From Luteimonas kalidii (lineage in GTDB: Bacteria; Pseudomonadota; Gammaproteobacteria; Xanthomonadales; Xanthomonadaceae), in assembly GCF_029887935.1 (NCBI RefSeq), contig NZ_JARXRO010000018.1, positions 267,114-331,113 on the forward strand: a stretch of DNA of 64,000 nt, in the 5' to 3' direction. How positions within the stretch are numbered: the stretch's first letter is position 1; each line of letters opens with the position of its first letter. Both the position numbers and the translations under genes were made by a program. The notes under the pieces are model-generated. The model saw only the letters and a list, made by a program, of their open reading frames with translations, was not told where the DNA came from and did no database searches. Positions 55,997 through 64,000 of the stretch are shown piece after piece.

Positions 55997-56090
55997 CACC
56001 TCCCCCGTGCGCGGGAGAGGGCTGGGATCGGGGCCTCGGCCGTGGTTGGCCCCATCCGCCCTTCGGGCACCTTCCCCGCAGAAGGGGAGC
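55997..56090. repeat. Intergenic palindromic repeat between holC and valS
   Basis: The 153-base gap between holC and valS holds a hairpin-rich element: CTCCC..GGGAG near 56000-56018, a central CCCATCCGCCCTTCGGGCA, and CTTCCCC..GGGGAG near 56071-56089. Elements of this type (minus strand GGTGCCCGAAGGGCGGATG) are dispersed in many proteobacterial genomes. Here it sits inside a transcription unit. Confidence 0.7.
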
Positions 56091-56120
56091 AGAAGCGCCC
56101 ACGCACGGGCGACGGCGCGA

Positions 56121-56546
56121 TTACATGTCGTACTTGTTGAGTTCCAGGCCGAGCGCCTTGTAGTGCTTCCAGCGCTCGCGCAGCGGACCACGCGCGGATT
56201 CGTCGGCCGGCACCACTTCCAGTACCCGGTCGAATCCGCCCTCGACCGGTGCGTCGCGCAGGTTCACCACCAGCGCGCGCATCGGCGCATCGGTCTGCGG
56301 ATCGGCGATCAGCACCGGCGTGAGCTCGTCCTCGTCGTCGCGCCCGGCGATCTGGTGCGGGATGTACGCGTCCTCGCCCATGTCCCACAGCAGGTCGTCG
56401 AGTTCCTCGGCCTGGGCGGTGTCGCGCGCCAGCACCAGCGTCCAGAGCTCCGCCTCGTAGGCCTTGCGCACCAGCTCGCAGGCCAGCCGCAGCGGCTGCT
56501 CGCGGAAGCGCGGCTTGGCGATCAGGTAGAAGTCGGCGCGGGGCAT
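56121..56546 (-). CDS. holC: DNA polymerase III chi subunit
   Basis: A 141-aa chi protein of the clamp-loader complex, linking polymerase III to SSB. The family pattern ADFYLIAKPRFREQPLRLACELVRKAYE, LDDLLWDMGEDAYIPHQ and RWKHYKALGLELNKYDM is clear. It lies between pepA and valS, the usual operon. A psi (HolD) partner is expected in the genome, and a candidate gene lies at 52069. Confidence 0.95.
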   Translation of the reverse strand: MPRADFYLIAKPRFREQPLRLACELVRKAYEAELWTLVLARDTAQAEELDDLLWDMGEDAYIPHQIAGRDDEDELTPVLIADPQTDAPMRALVVNLRDAPVEGGFDRVLEVVPADESARGPLRERWKHYKALGLELNKYDM

Positions 56547-56607
56547 CGGGCGGGGCGCGGCAGGAACGGGACGGTGGCCAGAGCGCCGGCCGTCCCGGTC
56601 CAGATGC

Positions 56608-58095
56608 TCAGGACGCGGGCGCGCCCGCGGCGCGGTCCATCAGCCACTGGCTCAGCAGGCCGACCGGACGGCCGGTGGCCATGCCCATCTTGCCGTCGCC
56701 GCTGGCGCTGCCGGCGATGTCCAGGTGCGCCCAGCGCTGGCCTTCGACGAAACGCGCGAGGAAACAGCCGGCGGTGATCGCGCCGCCCCAGCGGCCGCCG
56801 ATGTTGTAGACGTCGGCGAAATTGGACTCCAGCAGGGTCTGATATTCGTCCCACAGCGGCAGGCGCCACGCGCGGTCGAACACGCCTTCGCCCGCGGCCA
56901 GCAGTTCGTCGGCCAGGTCGTCGTGCTTGCTCATCAGGCCGGACGCGTAGCGCCCGAGCGCGACCATGCAGGCACCGGTGAGCGTGGCCACGTCGACCAG
57001 CGCCTGCGGCTTGAAGCGCTCGGCATAGGTGAGCGCATCGCACAGGATCAGGCGGCCTTCGGCGTCGGTGTTGCCGACCTCGATGGTGCGGCCGGACATG
57101 CTGGTGATCACGTCCGAGGGCCGATACGCATTGCCGTCGATCGCGTTCTCGACCGCCGGCACGATCGCCACCAGGTTGATCGGCAGCTGCAGGCCGACCG
57201 CGGACACGAAGGTGCCGAGCACGGCGGCCGCGCCGCACATGTCGAACTTCATCTCCTCGATGCCGCCCTGGGTCTTGAGGTTGACGCCACCGGTATCGAA
57301 GGTGATGCCCTTGCCGACCAGCACGAACGGGCGCGCGTCGCCGCCGCCGTTCCACTTCAGCACCACCAGCCGCGGGCGGTTGGCCGAGCCGCGCGCCACT
57401 GCCAGCAGCGCGCCCATGCCCAGCGCTTCCATCTGGGTCTCGTCCAGGATCTCGGCTTCGGCGCCCTCGAAGCGCGCGGCGAACGCCTGCGCCTGCTCCG
57501 CGACGTAGGCGGGGTTGCAGATGTTGGGCGGCAGGTTGCCAAGTTCGCGCGCGAACTTGACGCCCGCCGCGATCGCCTTGCCCTGCGCCAGCGCCTGTTC
57601 GTCGTCGCCCTGGATGGCGAGCGCGGCCAGCCCGGTCTCGTTGCGCTTCTTGTTCTTCGGGCCGAGCGTGGCGAGGTAGCGGTAGGCGGCGTGGTCGGCG
57701 GCCACCACGGCCTGGCGGACCGCCCAGGCCGCGTCACGCCCGGAGACCTCGAGTTCGGACAGCGTGAACAGCGCCTGCTTCACCGGGCCGGTGCGCAGCG
57801 CACGCACCGTGTCGGCGACAGCCTTGAGGTACTGCGGCACACCGAACTTGGCGCGATCTCCCAGGCCGATCACCAGCACCCGCGGCGCGGCGACGCCGGG
57901 CAGGTCGTGCAGCAGCAGGCTGCGGCCGGTGGCGCCGGAGACGTCGCCGCGCGTGGCCAGCGCGGCCAGACGGCCTTCGGCGTCCAGCGCCTGCGCGGCG
58001 GGCGTGAGCGTGCCGTCGGAAAAGGCGCCTACCACGATGCAGTCGGTTCCGGCGGCGGCGGGGGCGGCGTGGTTCAGGGTGAATTCGAGGGTCAT
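56608..58095 (-). CDS. pepA: Leucyl aminopeptidase (cytosol aminopeptidase)
   Basis: A 495-aa M17 dizinc aminopeptidase. The signature NTDAEGRL is present, with the metal-site [14 protein letters not shown] and [14 protein letters not shown] regions. The N-terminal macro-like domain is intact. E. coli PepA also binds DNA in Xer recombination; xerD is nearby but this link is only suggestive. The ATG at 58095 is used; a TTG one codon upstream is less likely. It is divergent from lptF. Confidence 0.97.
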   Translation of the reverse strand: MTLEFTLNHAAPAAAGTDCIVVGAFSDGTLTPAAQALDAEGRLAALATRGDVSGATGRSLLLHDLPGVAAPRVLVIGLGDRAKFGVPQYLKAVADTVRALRTGPVKQALFTLSELEVSGRDAAWAVRQAVVAADHAAYRYLATLGPKNKKRNETGLAALAIQGDDEQALAQGKAIAAGVKFARELGNLPPNICNPAYVAEQAQAFAARFEGAEAEILDETQMEALGMGALLAVARGSANRPRLVVLKWNGGGDARPFVLVGKGITFDTGGVNLKTQGGIEEMKFDMCGAAAVLGTFVSAVGLQLPINLVAIVPAVENAIDGNAYRPSDVITSMSGRTIEVGNTDAEGRLILCDALTYAERFKPQALVDVATLTGACMVALGRYASGLMSKHDDLADELLAAGEGVFDRAWRLPLWDEYQTLLESNFADVYNIGGRWGGAITAGCFLARFVEGQRWAHLDIAGSASGDGKMGMATGRPVGLLSQWLMDRAAGAPAS

Positions 58096-58232
58096 CAATC
58101 AGATTCCAGGTGACTTCCGTACAATCGGCGCCCGGACGCGGCCTGCAGGCCGCGGGATCGCGCCTGCTACGCCGTTGCGGGCGTCGCTGCGGCCCGGACG
58201 CAACGCCCTAGTCTAATCCAAGCCCCCGCCTG

Positions 58233-59315
58233 ATGCCGAAGCTCGACAGCTACCTGTTCCGCGAATTCGCGCAGACCACGTTCGCGGCCCTGGTGGTGCT
58301 GATGATCGTGAGCCTCGGCGCGGTGTTCGCCGACGTGCTGGGCGACATCGTGCGCGGGCGCGTGCCGGCGGGCATGATGCTGGCCCAGCTCGGCCTGCAG
58401 GTGCTCAACTACCTGCCGCTGATCCTGCCGCTGGGGCTGATGCTGGGCCTGCTGCTGTCGGTGGGCCGGCTGTACCGCGACAGCGAGATGCCGGTGCTGA
58501 CCTCGGTCGGCGTGGGCCCGCGGCGCATGCTGCGCCCGCTGATGATGCTGGTGGTGCCGTTCGTGCTGATGATCGGCGCGTGCTCGCTGTGGCTGGGGCC
58601 GTGGGCGCGGCAGTATTCGCAGCAGATGATCGAGGTGGGCCAGCGCAGCCTGCTGGTGGCCGGGCTCGAGGCCGGGCGCTTCGTGGAACTGCCGGGCGGC
58701 GGCGGTGTGGTGTACGCGAACGCGATGTCGAACGACGGCACGCGGCTGGGCCGGGTCTTCATCTACCGGCAGGACGAAGGGCGGATGGACGTCACCTCGG
58801 CCCGCACCGGCACGCTCACGGTGGAAGGCAATACGCGCTACCTGACGCTCGACGAAGGATTCCGCGTCGAAGGTCCGATGGATGGCGGCAAGGATTTCCG
58901 GCTGATGCGCTACGCCGCCAATGAAGTGCGGCTGCCGGACGCGGAGTCGCGCGACATCGGCGACGACCCCGAACTCATGTCGACGCTGTCGCTGCTGCCG
59001 GACGGCCGCGCCGAGGCCCGCGCGCAGCTGCATTTCCGGATCGCGCCGCCGCTGCTGGCGCTGGCGTTCGCGCTGCTGGCCGTGCCGCTCGCGCGCAGCC
59101 CGCCGCGGCAGGCGCGCTGGGGCAGGATCATCCTCGGCCTGCTCGCGTACGTGTTCGGCGTCAACCTCATGCTGGTGGGCACCAACGCACTGGCGGGTGG
59201 CCGCTTGCCGGTGGCGCTGGGACTGTGGTGGCTGCTGCTGCCGCTGCTGGCGCTGGGCCTGTGGATGTATTTCGGCGACGGACGCATGCGCGCGTCGCGG
59301 CGGGCGGCGGCATGA
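58233..59315 (+). CDS. lptF: LPS export ABC transporter permease LptF
   Basis: A 360-aa permease of the LptB2FG lipopolysaccharide extractor. Three N-terminal helices, a periplasmic beta-jellyroll (about residues 125-255) and three C-terminal helices give the standard layout. The opening LDSYLFREFAQTTFAALVVL and the coupling segment ALTS-like PVLTSVGVGPRRML match the family. It is divergent from pepA. A TACAAT hexamer at 58120-58125 is a possible -10 for its transcript. Confidence 0.96.
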   Translation: MPKLDSYLFREFAQTTFAALVVLMIVSLGAVFADVLGDIVRGRVPAGMMLAQLGLQVLNYLPLILPLGLMLGLLLSVGRLYRDSEMPVLTSVGVGPRRMLRPLMMLVVPFVLMIGACSLWLGPWARQYSQQMIEVGQRSLLVAGLEAGRFVELPGGGGVVYANAMSNDGTRLGRVFIYRQDEGRMDVTSARTGTLTVEGNTRYLTLDEGFRVEGPMDGGKDFRLMRYAANEVRLPDAESRDIGDDPELMSTLSLLPDGRAEARAQLHFRIAPPLLALAFALLAVPLARSPPRQARWGRIILGLLAYVFGVNLMLVGTNALAGGRLPVALGLWWLLLPLLALGLWMYFGDGRMRASRRAAA

Positions 59316-59328
59316 GGGAGCGCGCGCG

Positions 59329-60438
59329 ATGAGGCCGTTTCCGAAGCTGCACGACCTGCTGGTCGCGCGCGTGGTGGTCGGCACGGTGCTGCTGACGTGG
59401 GCGGTACTGACCGGACTCGACCTCGTGCTGGCGATGGTCGACGAGCTGCGCAGCGTGGGGCAGGGCAGCTACCGCGTGTTCGATGCGATCACGTACGTGG
59501 CGCACACGCTCCCGCGCCGTGCCTACATGATGTTCCCGACCGCGGCGGTGATCGGTTCGCTGATGGGCCTGGGCCAGCTCGCCGCGAGTTCCGAACTCAC
59601 CGCGCTGCGCGCACTGGGCGTGTCGCGCAAGCGCTTGAGCCTGTCGGTGGCGCTGCCGCTGCTGCTCCTGACCGGCCTGATGATGGTCAATGCCGAGACG
59701 CTCGGTCCGTGGGCGCAGCGCAGCGCCGACATGATGAAGTCCGCGGCGCGTTCGAACGACATGATCGTCGCCCAGTATTCCGGGCTCTGGGCGCGCGAGG
59801 GCGAGACCTTCCTCAACGCCCAGGCCGGGCGCGAGCGCAGCGAGGACGGCGACACCTGGCTCGAACTCAACGACGTGCGCCTGTTCGAGTTCGACGGCGA
59901 CGGCCGCCTGGCGTCGGTCGCGCACGCGAAGATCGCCGAGCACCGCGCCAGCGGCTGGCTGCTGCGCGACGTGCGCCGCACCTATTTCGACGCACGTTCC
60001 GTCGCCCAGGCGGACGTCGACGAGGAACGCTGGGAATCCAGCCTGGACGCCGCCGCGCTGGCGGCCAATGCCAGCAATATCTGGCGGCCGCGCTACATGT
60101 CGTCGGCCGAGCTGAAGGAGGGCATCGACTATCGCAAGCGCAACCAGCTCGATGCCAGCGAGTTCGAGGAGTACTACTGGGGCCACTGGTTCTATCCGCT
60201 CAACGTGCTGGCGCTGTGCCTGGCGGCGATCCCGTTCGCCTTCGGCAGCCTGCGCAGCGGCGGCCTGGGACGGCGCCTGTTCATCGGCGTGGTGTTCGCG
60301 CTGGGCTTCTGGCTGCTGCAGACGCAGGTGGTGAAGCTGGCCGCGGTCTACACCTTCGACTACCGCATCGCCTACGTCGTGCCGCCCCTGGTCATGCTCA
60401 CCGTCTCCTGGCTCCTCTTCCGACGACGGAGTGGGTGA
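59329..60438 (+). CDS. lptG: LPS export ABC transporter permease LptG
   Basis: A 369-aa partner of LptF. The layout is again three helices, a periplasmic jellyroll (about residues 125-260) and three helices. The coupling helix ELTALRALGVSRKRL and VNAETLGPWAQ are characteristic. A GAGGGAG Shine-Dalgarno precedes the ATG, 13 bases after the lptF stop, so the two are cotranscribed. A repeat array follows the gene. Confidence 0.96.
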   Translation: MRPFPKLHDLLVARVVVGTVLLTWAVLTGLDLVLAMVDELRSVGQGSYRVFDAITYVAHTLPRRAYMMFPTAAVIGSLMGLGQLAASSELTALRALGVSRKRLSLSVALPLLLLTGLMMVNAETLGPWAQRSADMMKSAARSNDMIVAQYSGLWAREGETFLNAQAGRERSEDGDTWLELNDVRLFEFDGDGRLASVAHAKIAEHRASGWLLRDVRRTYFDARSVAQADVDEERWESSLDAAALAANASNIWRPRYMSSAELKEGIDYRKRNQLDASEFEEYYWGHWFYPLNVLALCLAAIPFAFGSLRSGGLGRRLFIGVVFALGFWLLQTQVVKLAAVYTFDYRIAYVVPPLVMLTVSWLLFRRRSG

Positions 60439-60440
60439 GG

Positions 60441-60945
60441 CATGCCCGCTTGCGCGGCACTGCCGCGCGGGCATGCCGAACGCCCGGCGCGCTGCGCCGG
60501 GCCGGATGAGCAGAACCTGGTCGCGAGGCACTGCCTCGCGCTCCCTGCGAACGCCCCGCGCGCTGCGCGGGGCCGGATGAGGAATCACGTTTGCGAGGCA
60601 CTGCCTCGCGCTCCCTGCGAACGCCCCACGCGCTGCGCCGGGCCGGATGAGGAATCACGTTTGCGAGGCACTGCCTCGCGCCCTTTCGAACGCCCGGCGC
60701 GCTGCGCCGGGCCGGATCAGGAATCACATTTGCGAGACACCGCCTCGCGCCCTTTCCGAACGCCCCCGCGCGCTGCGCGGGGCCGGATGAGCAGTCCTCT
60801 CTCGCGCGGCATTGCCGCGCAGGCCAGCCGATCGCCCGGGCGCGCTGCGCCGGGCAGGATGAGGTGCCTCGTTGCGGGGCACTGCCTCGCGCCACCCGCG
60901 ACGCCCCGTGCTGCGCGGGGCAAGATGAGGCGAACTCGCAGTCGC
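60441..60945. repeat. Tandem array of about seven 70-bp double-hairpin repeats
   Basis: Between the convergent lptG and RDD-family genes (554 bases without a gene) lie about seven tandem units spaced 69-72 bases, starting near 60452, 60523, 60593, 60663, 60732, 60804 and 60874. Each unit has a first palindrome like GCGAGGCACTGCCTCGC, a short linker, a second hairpin like CCCCGCGCGCTGCGCGGGG, then GGCCGGATGAG. Stems vary between units but often with compensatory changes (CCCGGCGC with GCGCCGGG), so the secondary structure, not the exact sequence, seems conserved. No U-tract, spacers or coding frame of note. Confidence 0.85.
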
Positions 60946-60992
60946 TGTCGTGCAGGTCGATGGTCGCTCTCGACCGCCTGCGCGCGACCGCC

Positions 60993-61478
60993 CTACGCCG
61001 TGGACCGGCGCTCCACCCGCACCACCCGCGTTCCGCTGAGGCGGTCGTGCCAGGCGAGCCGGTCGCGGTCGATCCACGCCCACCAGAAGCCCGCGCCGGC
61101 GGCCAGCAGCGACACCGTACCCGTGGCATAGCGCGTCCACAGCGCGGCGCGGGTCGGCGCCGAGCCGTCCGGCGCCACGATCCGGATCCGCCAGGGCCGC
61201 ATGCCCAGCGTCTGCCCGCCGCGGCGCCAGCTGGTGGTCGCATAGACGCCGCCGATGCCCCAGCAGGCCAGCCACAGCAGCCACTGCAGCGCACTCAGTG
61301 GCGCGATGTTCTCGTGCGGGTCGTGGCCGCCCAGATAGGTGTATCCCGCGGTGAACAGGGCCGAGAGCAGGAACCACAATGCGAGCACCGGAAACAGGTC
61401 GTACAGCAGCGACACGAGCCGTCGCCCGACCAGGGCGGACCCGCGTGTCGCGGCACGTTCGTCAGGAGAGGACGGCAT
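60993..61478 (-). CDS. RDD-family membrane protein
   Basis: A 161-aa membrane protein with about four helices. The family motif appears as GRRLVSLLYDLFPVLALW near the N-terminus and SWRRGGQTLGMRPWRIRIV in the middle, with LAWHDRLSGTRVV at the end. RDD proteins are linked to transport, including Na+/H+ exchange in some species, but most are uncharacterised. The ATG at 61478 is chosen; a GTG two codons upstream is possible. It is divergent from xerD. Confidence 0.92.
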   Translation of the reverse strand: MPSSPDERAATRGSALVGRRLVSLLYDLFPVLALWFLLSALFTAGYTYLGGHDPHENIAPLSALQWLLWLACWGIGGVYATTSWRRGGQTLGMRPWRIRIVAPDGSAPTRAALWTRYATGTVSLLAAGAGFWWAWIDRDRLAWHDRLSGTRVVRVERRSTA

Positions 61479-61521
61479 GTGCACAAGGATACCGGCTGCC
61501 GCGCTCGGCTAAGCTGGATCG

Positions 61522-62475
61522 ATGTCCAGCACCACCCCCGCCGAGCGCCGCCAGCGCATGCACGCACTGCCGCCGTTGCGCGACGCCGATGCCGGCGCGA
61601 TCCACGGGTTCCTCGATGCCCTGTGGGCCGAGACCGGAGCCGCGCGCAACACCCTCGACGGCTACCGGCGCGACCTCGAAGGGATCGCGCGCTGGCGCGA
61701 CGGCGCGCATGGCGGACTGGCCGCGCTCGATCGCGGCGCACTGTTCGACTATCTGTCCCTGCGCGCCCGCGAGGGCTACTCGCCGCGCAGCAATGCGCGC
61801 CTGCTCACGGCACTGCGCGCGTTCTTCGGCCACCTGCGCCGGCAGGGCGTACGCGAGGACGATCCGGTCGCCCTGGTCGAGCCGCCGCGTCTGCCGCGGT
61901 CGCTGCCCAAGGCCCTCGGCGAGGAGCAGGTGGCCACGCTGCTGGCCACGCCCGACGTCGAGACCCCCGAAGGCCTGCGCGACCGGGCCATGCTGGAACT
62001 GATGTACGCCTGCGGGTTGCGGGTGAGCGAACTGGTGAACCTGCCGGCCACCGCCGTGAACCTGCGCCAGGGCGTGCTGCGCGTGACCGGCAAGGGCGGG
62101 CGCGATCGCCTGGTGCCGCTGGGCGAGGAGGCCCAGCACTGGCTCGAGCGCTACCTCGCGCAGGCGCGGCCACTGCTGGCCGGCAGGCGCACGGTGCCTG
62201 CCCTGTTCCTCACCGCCTCGGGCGAGCCGCCCAGCCGGCAGCAGTTCTGGGCCACGGTGAAACGCTCCGCCGCGGCGGCGGGCATCGACCCGGCCCGGGT
62301 CAGTCCGCACGGGCTGCGGCACAGTTTCGCCACCCACCTGCTCAACCACGGGGCGGACCTGCGCGCGCTGCAGATGCTGCTCGGCCACAGCTCGCTGTCG
62401 ACCACCCAGATCTACACCCTGGTGGCGCGCGAAAAACTGCGCCAGCTGCACGCCAGACACCATCCGCGCGGCTGA
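61522..62475 (+). CDS. xerD: Tyrosine recombinase XerD
   Basis: A 317-aa site-specific recombinase that resolves chromosome dimers at dif with XerC. The catalytic residues are readable: Arg in [12 protein letters not shown], Lys in [40 protein letters not shown] with the His and the tyrosine nucleophile. The N-terminal SAM-like domain ([23 protein letters not shown]) fits XerD better than XerC, though the C/D call is by similarity only. Confidence 0.92.
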   Translation: MSSTTPAERRQRMHALPPLRDADAGAIHGFLDALWAETGAARNTLDGYRRDLEGIARWRDGAHGGLAALDRGALFDYLSLRAREGYSPRSNARLLTALRAFFGHLRRQGVREDDPVALVEPPRLPRSLPKALGEEQVATLLATPDVETPEGLRDRAMLELMYACGLRVSELVNLPATAVNLRQGVLRVTGKGGRDRLVPLGEEAQHWLERYLAQARPLLAGRRTVPALFLTASGEPPSRQQFWATVKRSAAAAGIDPARVSPHGLRHSFATHLLNHGADLRALQMLLGHSSLSTTQIYTLVAREKLRQLHARHHPRG

Positions 62476-62643
62476 GCGGGCGTCACTTCGCATGCGGGAT
62501 GCGCCCCAACGGTGGATCGAATCGCAGTTCCACGGCCCGCCCGTCCGGAGGCGCACGAGCGCCGCGGGCCATCGCCCTCGATGCCGGGAACTTCCCTCGT
62601 GCGCAATCCGTGCTGCAGCGCCGCAAGTCACGGCGCGCCGCGG

Positions 62644-62659
62644 ATGTTAGCGTTAACAT
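62644..62659. promoter_or_regulatory. LacI-family-type operator upstream of GH9
   Basis: ATGTTAGCGTTAACAT is a near-perfect 16-base dyad (14 of 16 positions symmetric) ending 20 bases before the GH9 start codon. It resembles LacI/GalR-family boxes such as the xylan-related box TGGTAGCGCTAACA reported in Xanthomonas. This suggests sugar-dependent control of the hydrolase. The regulator is not in the window. Confidence 0.6.
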
Positions 62660-62678
62660 TCCATTCCGGGGGAACCCC

Positions 62679-64000
62679 ATGACAGATCCGAACCGCCGTC
62701 TCGTCACGAGGGCGCCGCGCCGCGTGCTCGCGTCCGTCCTCGCCGCCGCGCTTGCTTCGCCGCTGGCCGCCTGGTCCGCCCCGCCGGAGCTCAACGAACT
62801 GGAGTACTTCCACAAGCGCGGCCTCGACGTGCTGGCCTTCAGCAACTACTACGACGGCCTGTTCAGCGATTCCAAGCATGCCGGGGTCGAACTGATCCAC
62901 CACGGCGTGCGCACCGCGACCAACGGCGACGTCCGCCTGAGTCCCACCCCGGAGCAGTGGGACCCGGTCGCATTGATGGTCGACCGCAAGGTCGATCGCG
63001 CGACCAGCACCGTGACCACGCGGCTGGGCTACGCCGCGCACGGGTTCGAATACGACATCCGCGTCTCGCCCGCGGGCGAGGGCGTGAAGATCGAAGTGGT
63101 GTTCGACCAGCCGTTGCCGGCGGCGCTCGAGGGCCAGGCCGGGTTCAACCTCGAATTCCTGCCCTCGGCCTACTGGGGCAAGAGCTGGGCGACCGGGCAG
63201 GGCAGCGGCCAGCTGCCGCTGTACCCGGCCGGCCCCACCACCCGCGATGCGCAGGGCAAGCCGGTCCGCCTGCCGATGGCGCGCGGGCCCAGCCTGACCC
63301 TGGCGCCGGAGGATCCGCAGCGCCGCGTGACCATCCGTGCGCGCGAGGGCGAGCTGGGCCTGTTCGACGGCCGCAACCAGGCGCAGAACGGCTGGTACGT
63401 GGTCCGAAGCCTGCTGCCGGCCGGGCGCACCGGCACCGTGCTGGAGTGGACGCTGGAGGGCAACACCGTCCCCGGCTGGACGCGCGGGACGGTGATCGGG
63501 CATTCCCAGGTCGGTTACCACCCGGCGCAGCGCAAGGTCGCGGTGCTGGAAGCCGACCGCAACGCCGCCGCCCCGGGCCGCACCCGGCTGCTGCGCATCG
63601 GCGCGGACGGGCGCGAACAGCAGGCGCACGCGGCGCAGGCGGCGCACTGGGGCCGGTACCTGCGCTACGAGTACTACACCTTCGACTTCTCCGACGTGCG
63701 CGAACCCGGCCTGTACGTGATCGAGGCGGCCGGCCAGCGCAGCAATGCCTTCCGCATCGCCGACGACGCCTACGCCACCGCCTGGCACCCGACCCTGGAC
63801 GTGTTCTTCCCGGTGCAGATGGACCACATGTTCGTCAACGAGGCCTACCGCGTCTGGCACGGCCGCTCGCACATGGATGATGCGCGCCAGGTCGAGCCGG
63901 GCAAGGAGCACTTCGACCTGTTCGGGCAGGGCCCGGACCTGGATTCGCCGTTCCAGCCCGGCGAGCACATCCCGGGGCTGAACTACGGCGGCTGGTTCGA
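62679..64000 (+). CDS. Glycoside hydrolase family 9 enzyme (partial, runs off right edge)
   Basis: The first 440 residues of an exported GH9-type hydrolase. A signal peptide (about residues 14-33) is followed by an extra N-terminal beta region, then an immunoglobulin-like CelD_N domain (about residues 265-365; VGYHPAQRKVAVLE, GLYVIEAAGQRSNAF). The start of the GH9 barrel follows: DVFFPVQMDHMFVNEAYRVWHGRSHMDDAR and PGEHIPGLNYGGWF. The catalytic acids lie beyond the edge. GH9 members cut cellulose, glucans or chito-oligosaccharides; which one is unresolved. A GGGGGA precedes the ATG and a LacI-type operator lies just upstream. Confidence 0.88.
   Translation, partial: MTDPNRRLVTRAPRRVLASVLAAALASPLAAWSAPPELNELEYFHKRGLDVLAFSNYYDGLFSDSKHAGVELIHHGVRTATNGDVRLSPTPEQWDPVALMVDRKVDRATSTVTTRLGYAAHGFEYDIRVSPAGEGVKIEVVFDQPLPAALEGQAGFNLEFLPSAYWGKSWATGQGSGQLPLYPAGPTTRDAQGKPVRLPMARGPSLTLAPEDPQRRVTIRAREGELGLFDGRNQAQNGWYVVRSLLPAGRTGTVLEWTLEGNTVPGWTRGTVIGHSQVGYHPAQRKVAVLEADRNAAAPGRTRLLRIGADGREQQAHAAQAAHWGRYLRYEYYTFDFSDVREPGLYVIEAAGQRSNAFRIADDAYATAWHPTLDVFFPVQMDHMFVNEAYRVWHGRSHMDDARQVEPGKEHFDLFGQGPDLDSPFQPGEHIPGLNYGGWF

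Noticed and set aside
60717-60923. Short open frames across the tandem repeat array.
   Set aside because: They only translate the repeats in several frames and have no ribosome-binding site.
60441-60945. CRISPR array.
   Set aside because: The whole 70-bp unit is repeated, with no unique spacers of constant length, and no cas genes are present.

Overview
The window is a chromosomal segment of a high-G+C gammaproteobacterium (roughly 70% G+C by eye), most likely a member of the Xanthomonadaceae (Lysobacter/Luteimonas/Stenotrophomonas-like). The evidence is the conserved gene order (pepA-holC-valS divergent from lptFG, pilT-pilU beside proC, aroK-aroB, and a metX-metB-hom operon behind a SAM-I riboswitch), the TonB-dependent receptor type, an AAC(6')-like acetyltransferase closely resembling those of Stenotrophomonas, and a short H-NS-like protein. 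About 60 genes are packed tightly, with many 4-base ATGA/GTGA stop-start overlaps. No rRNA, tRNA, CRISPR array, insertion sequence or phage was recognised. Most of the window is core metabolism, envelope and translation.

Left to right. 1-3 kb: a partial FadE acyl-CoA dehydrogenase divergent from a TetR regulator, with a promoter and a 12-bp palindrome between them, then an XRE-type regulator. 3-9 kb: a Sel1-repeat/prolyl-4-hydroxylase fusion convergent with a large TonB-dependent receptor (terminator between them), and a small outer-membrane-type protein. 9-17 kb: hslO, mtgA, a GT2 glycosyltransferase overlapping a CBS-domain gene, an AsmA-family protein, trhA and prfC. 17-19 kb: a lipoprotein beta-propeller (phytase-like) translationally coupled to a DUF4124-M23 peptidase. 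19-23 kb: a perfect inverted repeat, a SAM-I riboswitch and metX-metB-hom. 23-28 kb: a secreted alpha/beta hydrolase, sdaA, a glutaredoxin-like gene with a small exported protein, and a YceI/cytochrome b561/YceI operon. 28-32 kb: a 1194-aa propeller-type hybrid histidine kinase.

32-39 kb: hemE, a small WGR protein, aroK-aroB, dodecin, a glycerate-kinase-like P-loop enzyme, a pdxH/aac(6')/cobalamin-binding-protein operon, and proC with a DUF4426 lipoprotein. 40-43 kb: pilT, pilU, an AlkB-like dioxygenase and two REP-like repeats. 43-48 kb: a four-gene MCE/Mla-like lipid transporter, a ThrE-like exporter and an H-NS-like protein. 48.6-62.5 kb: proS, two DUF4124 proteins, pssA, a candidate holD, rimI, valS, holC, pepA, lptF, lptG, a tandem array of about seven 70-bp double-hairpin repeats, an RDD-family membrane protein and xerD. 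The right edge cuts a glycoside hydrolase family 9 gene preceded by a LacI-family-type operator.

The observations most worth follow-up are the double-hairpin repeat array, the two-layer methionine control region, the candidate psi subunit (HolD) gene, the TetR palindrome found twice, the LacI-type operator before GH9, and the Sel1-prolyl-hydroxylase fusion.
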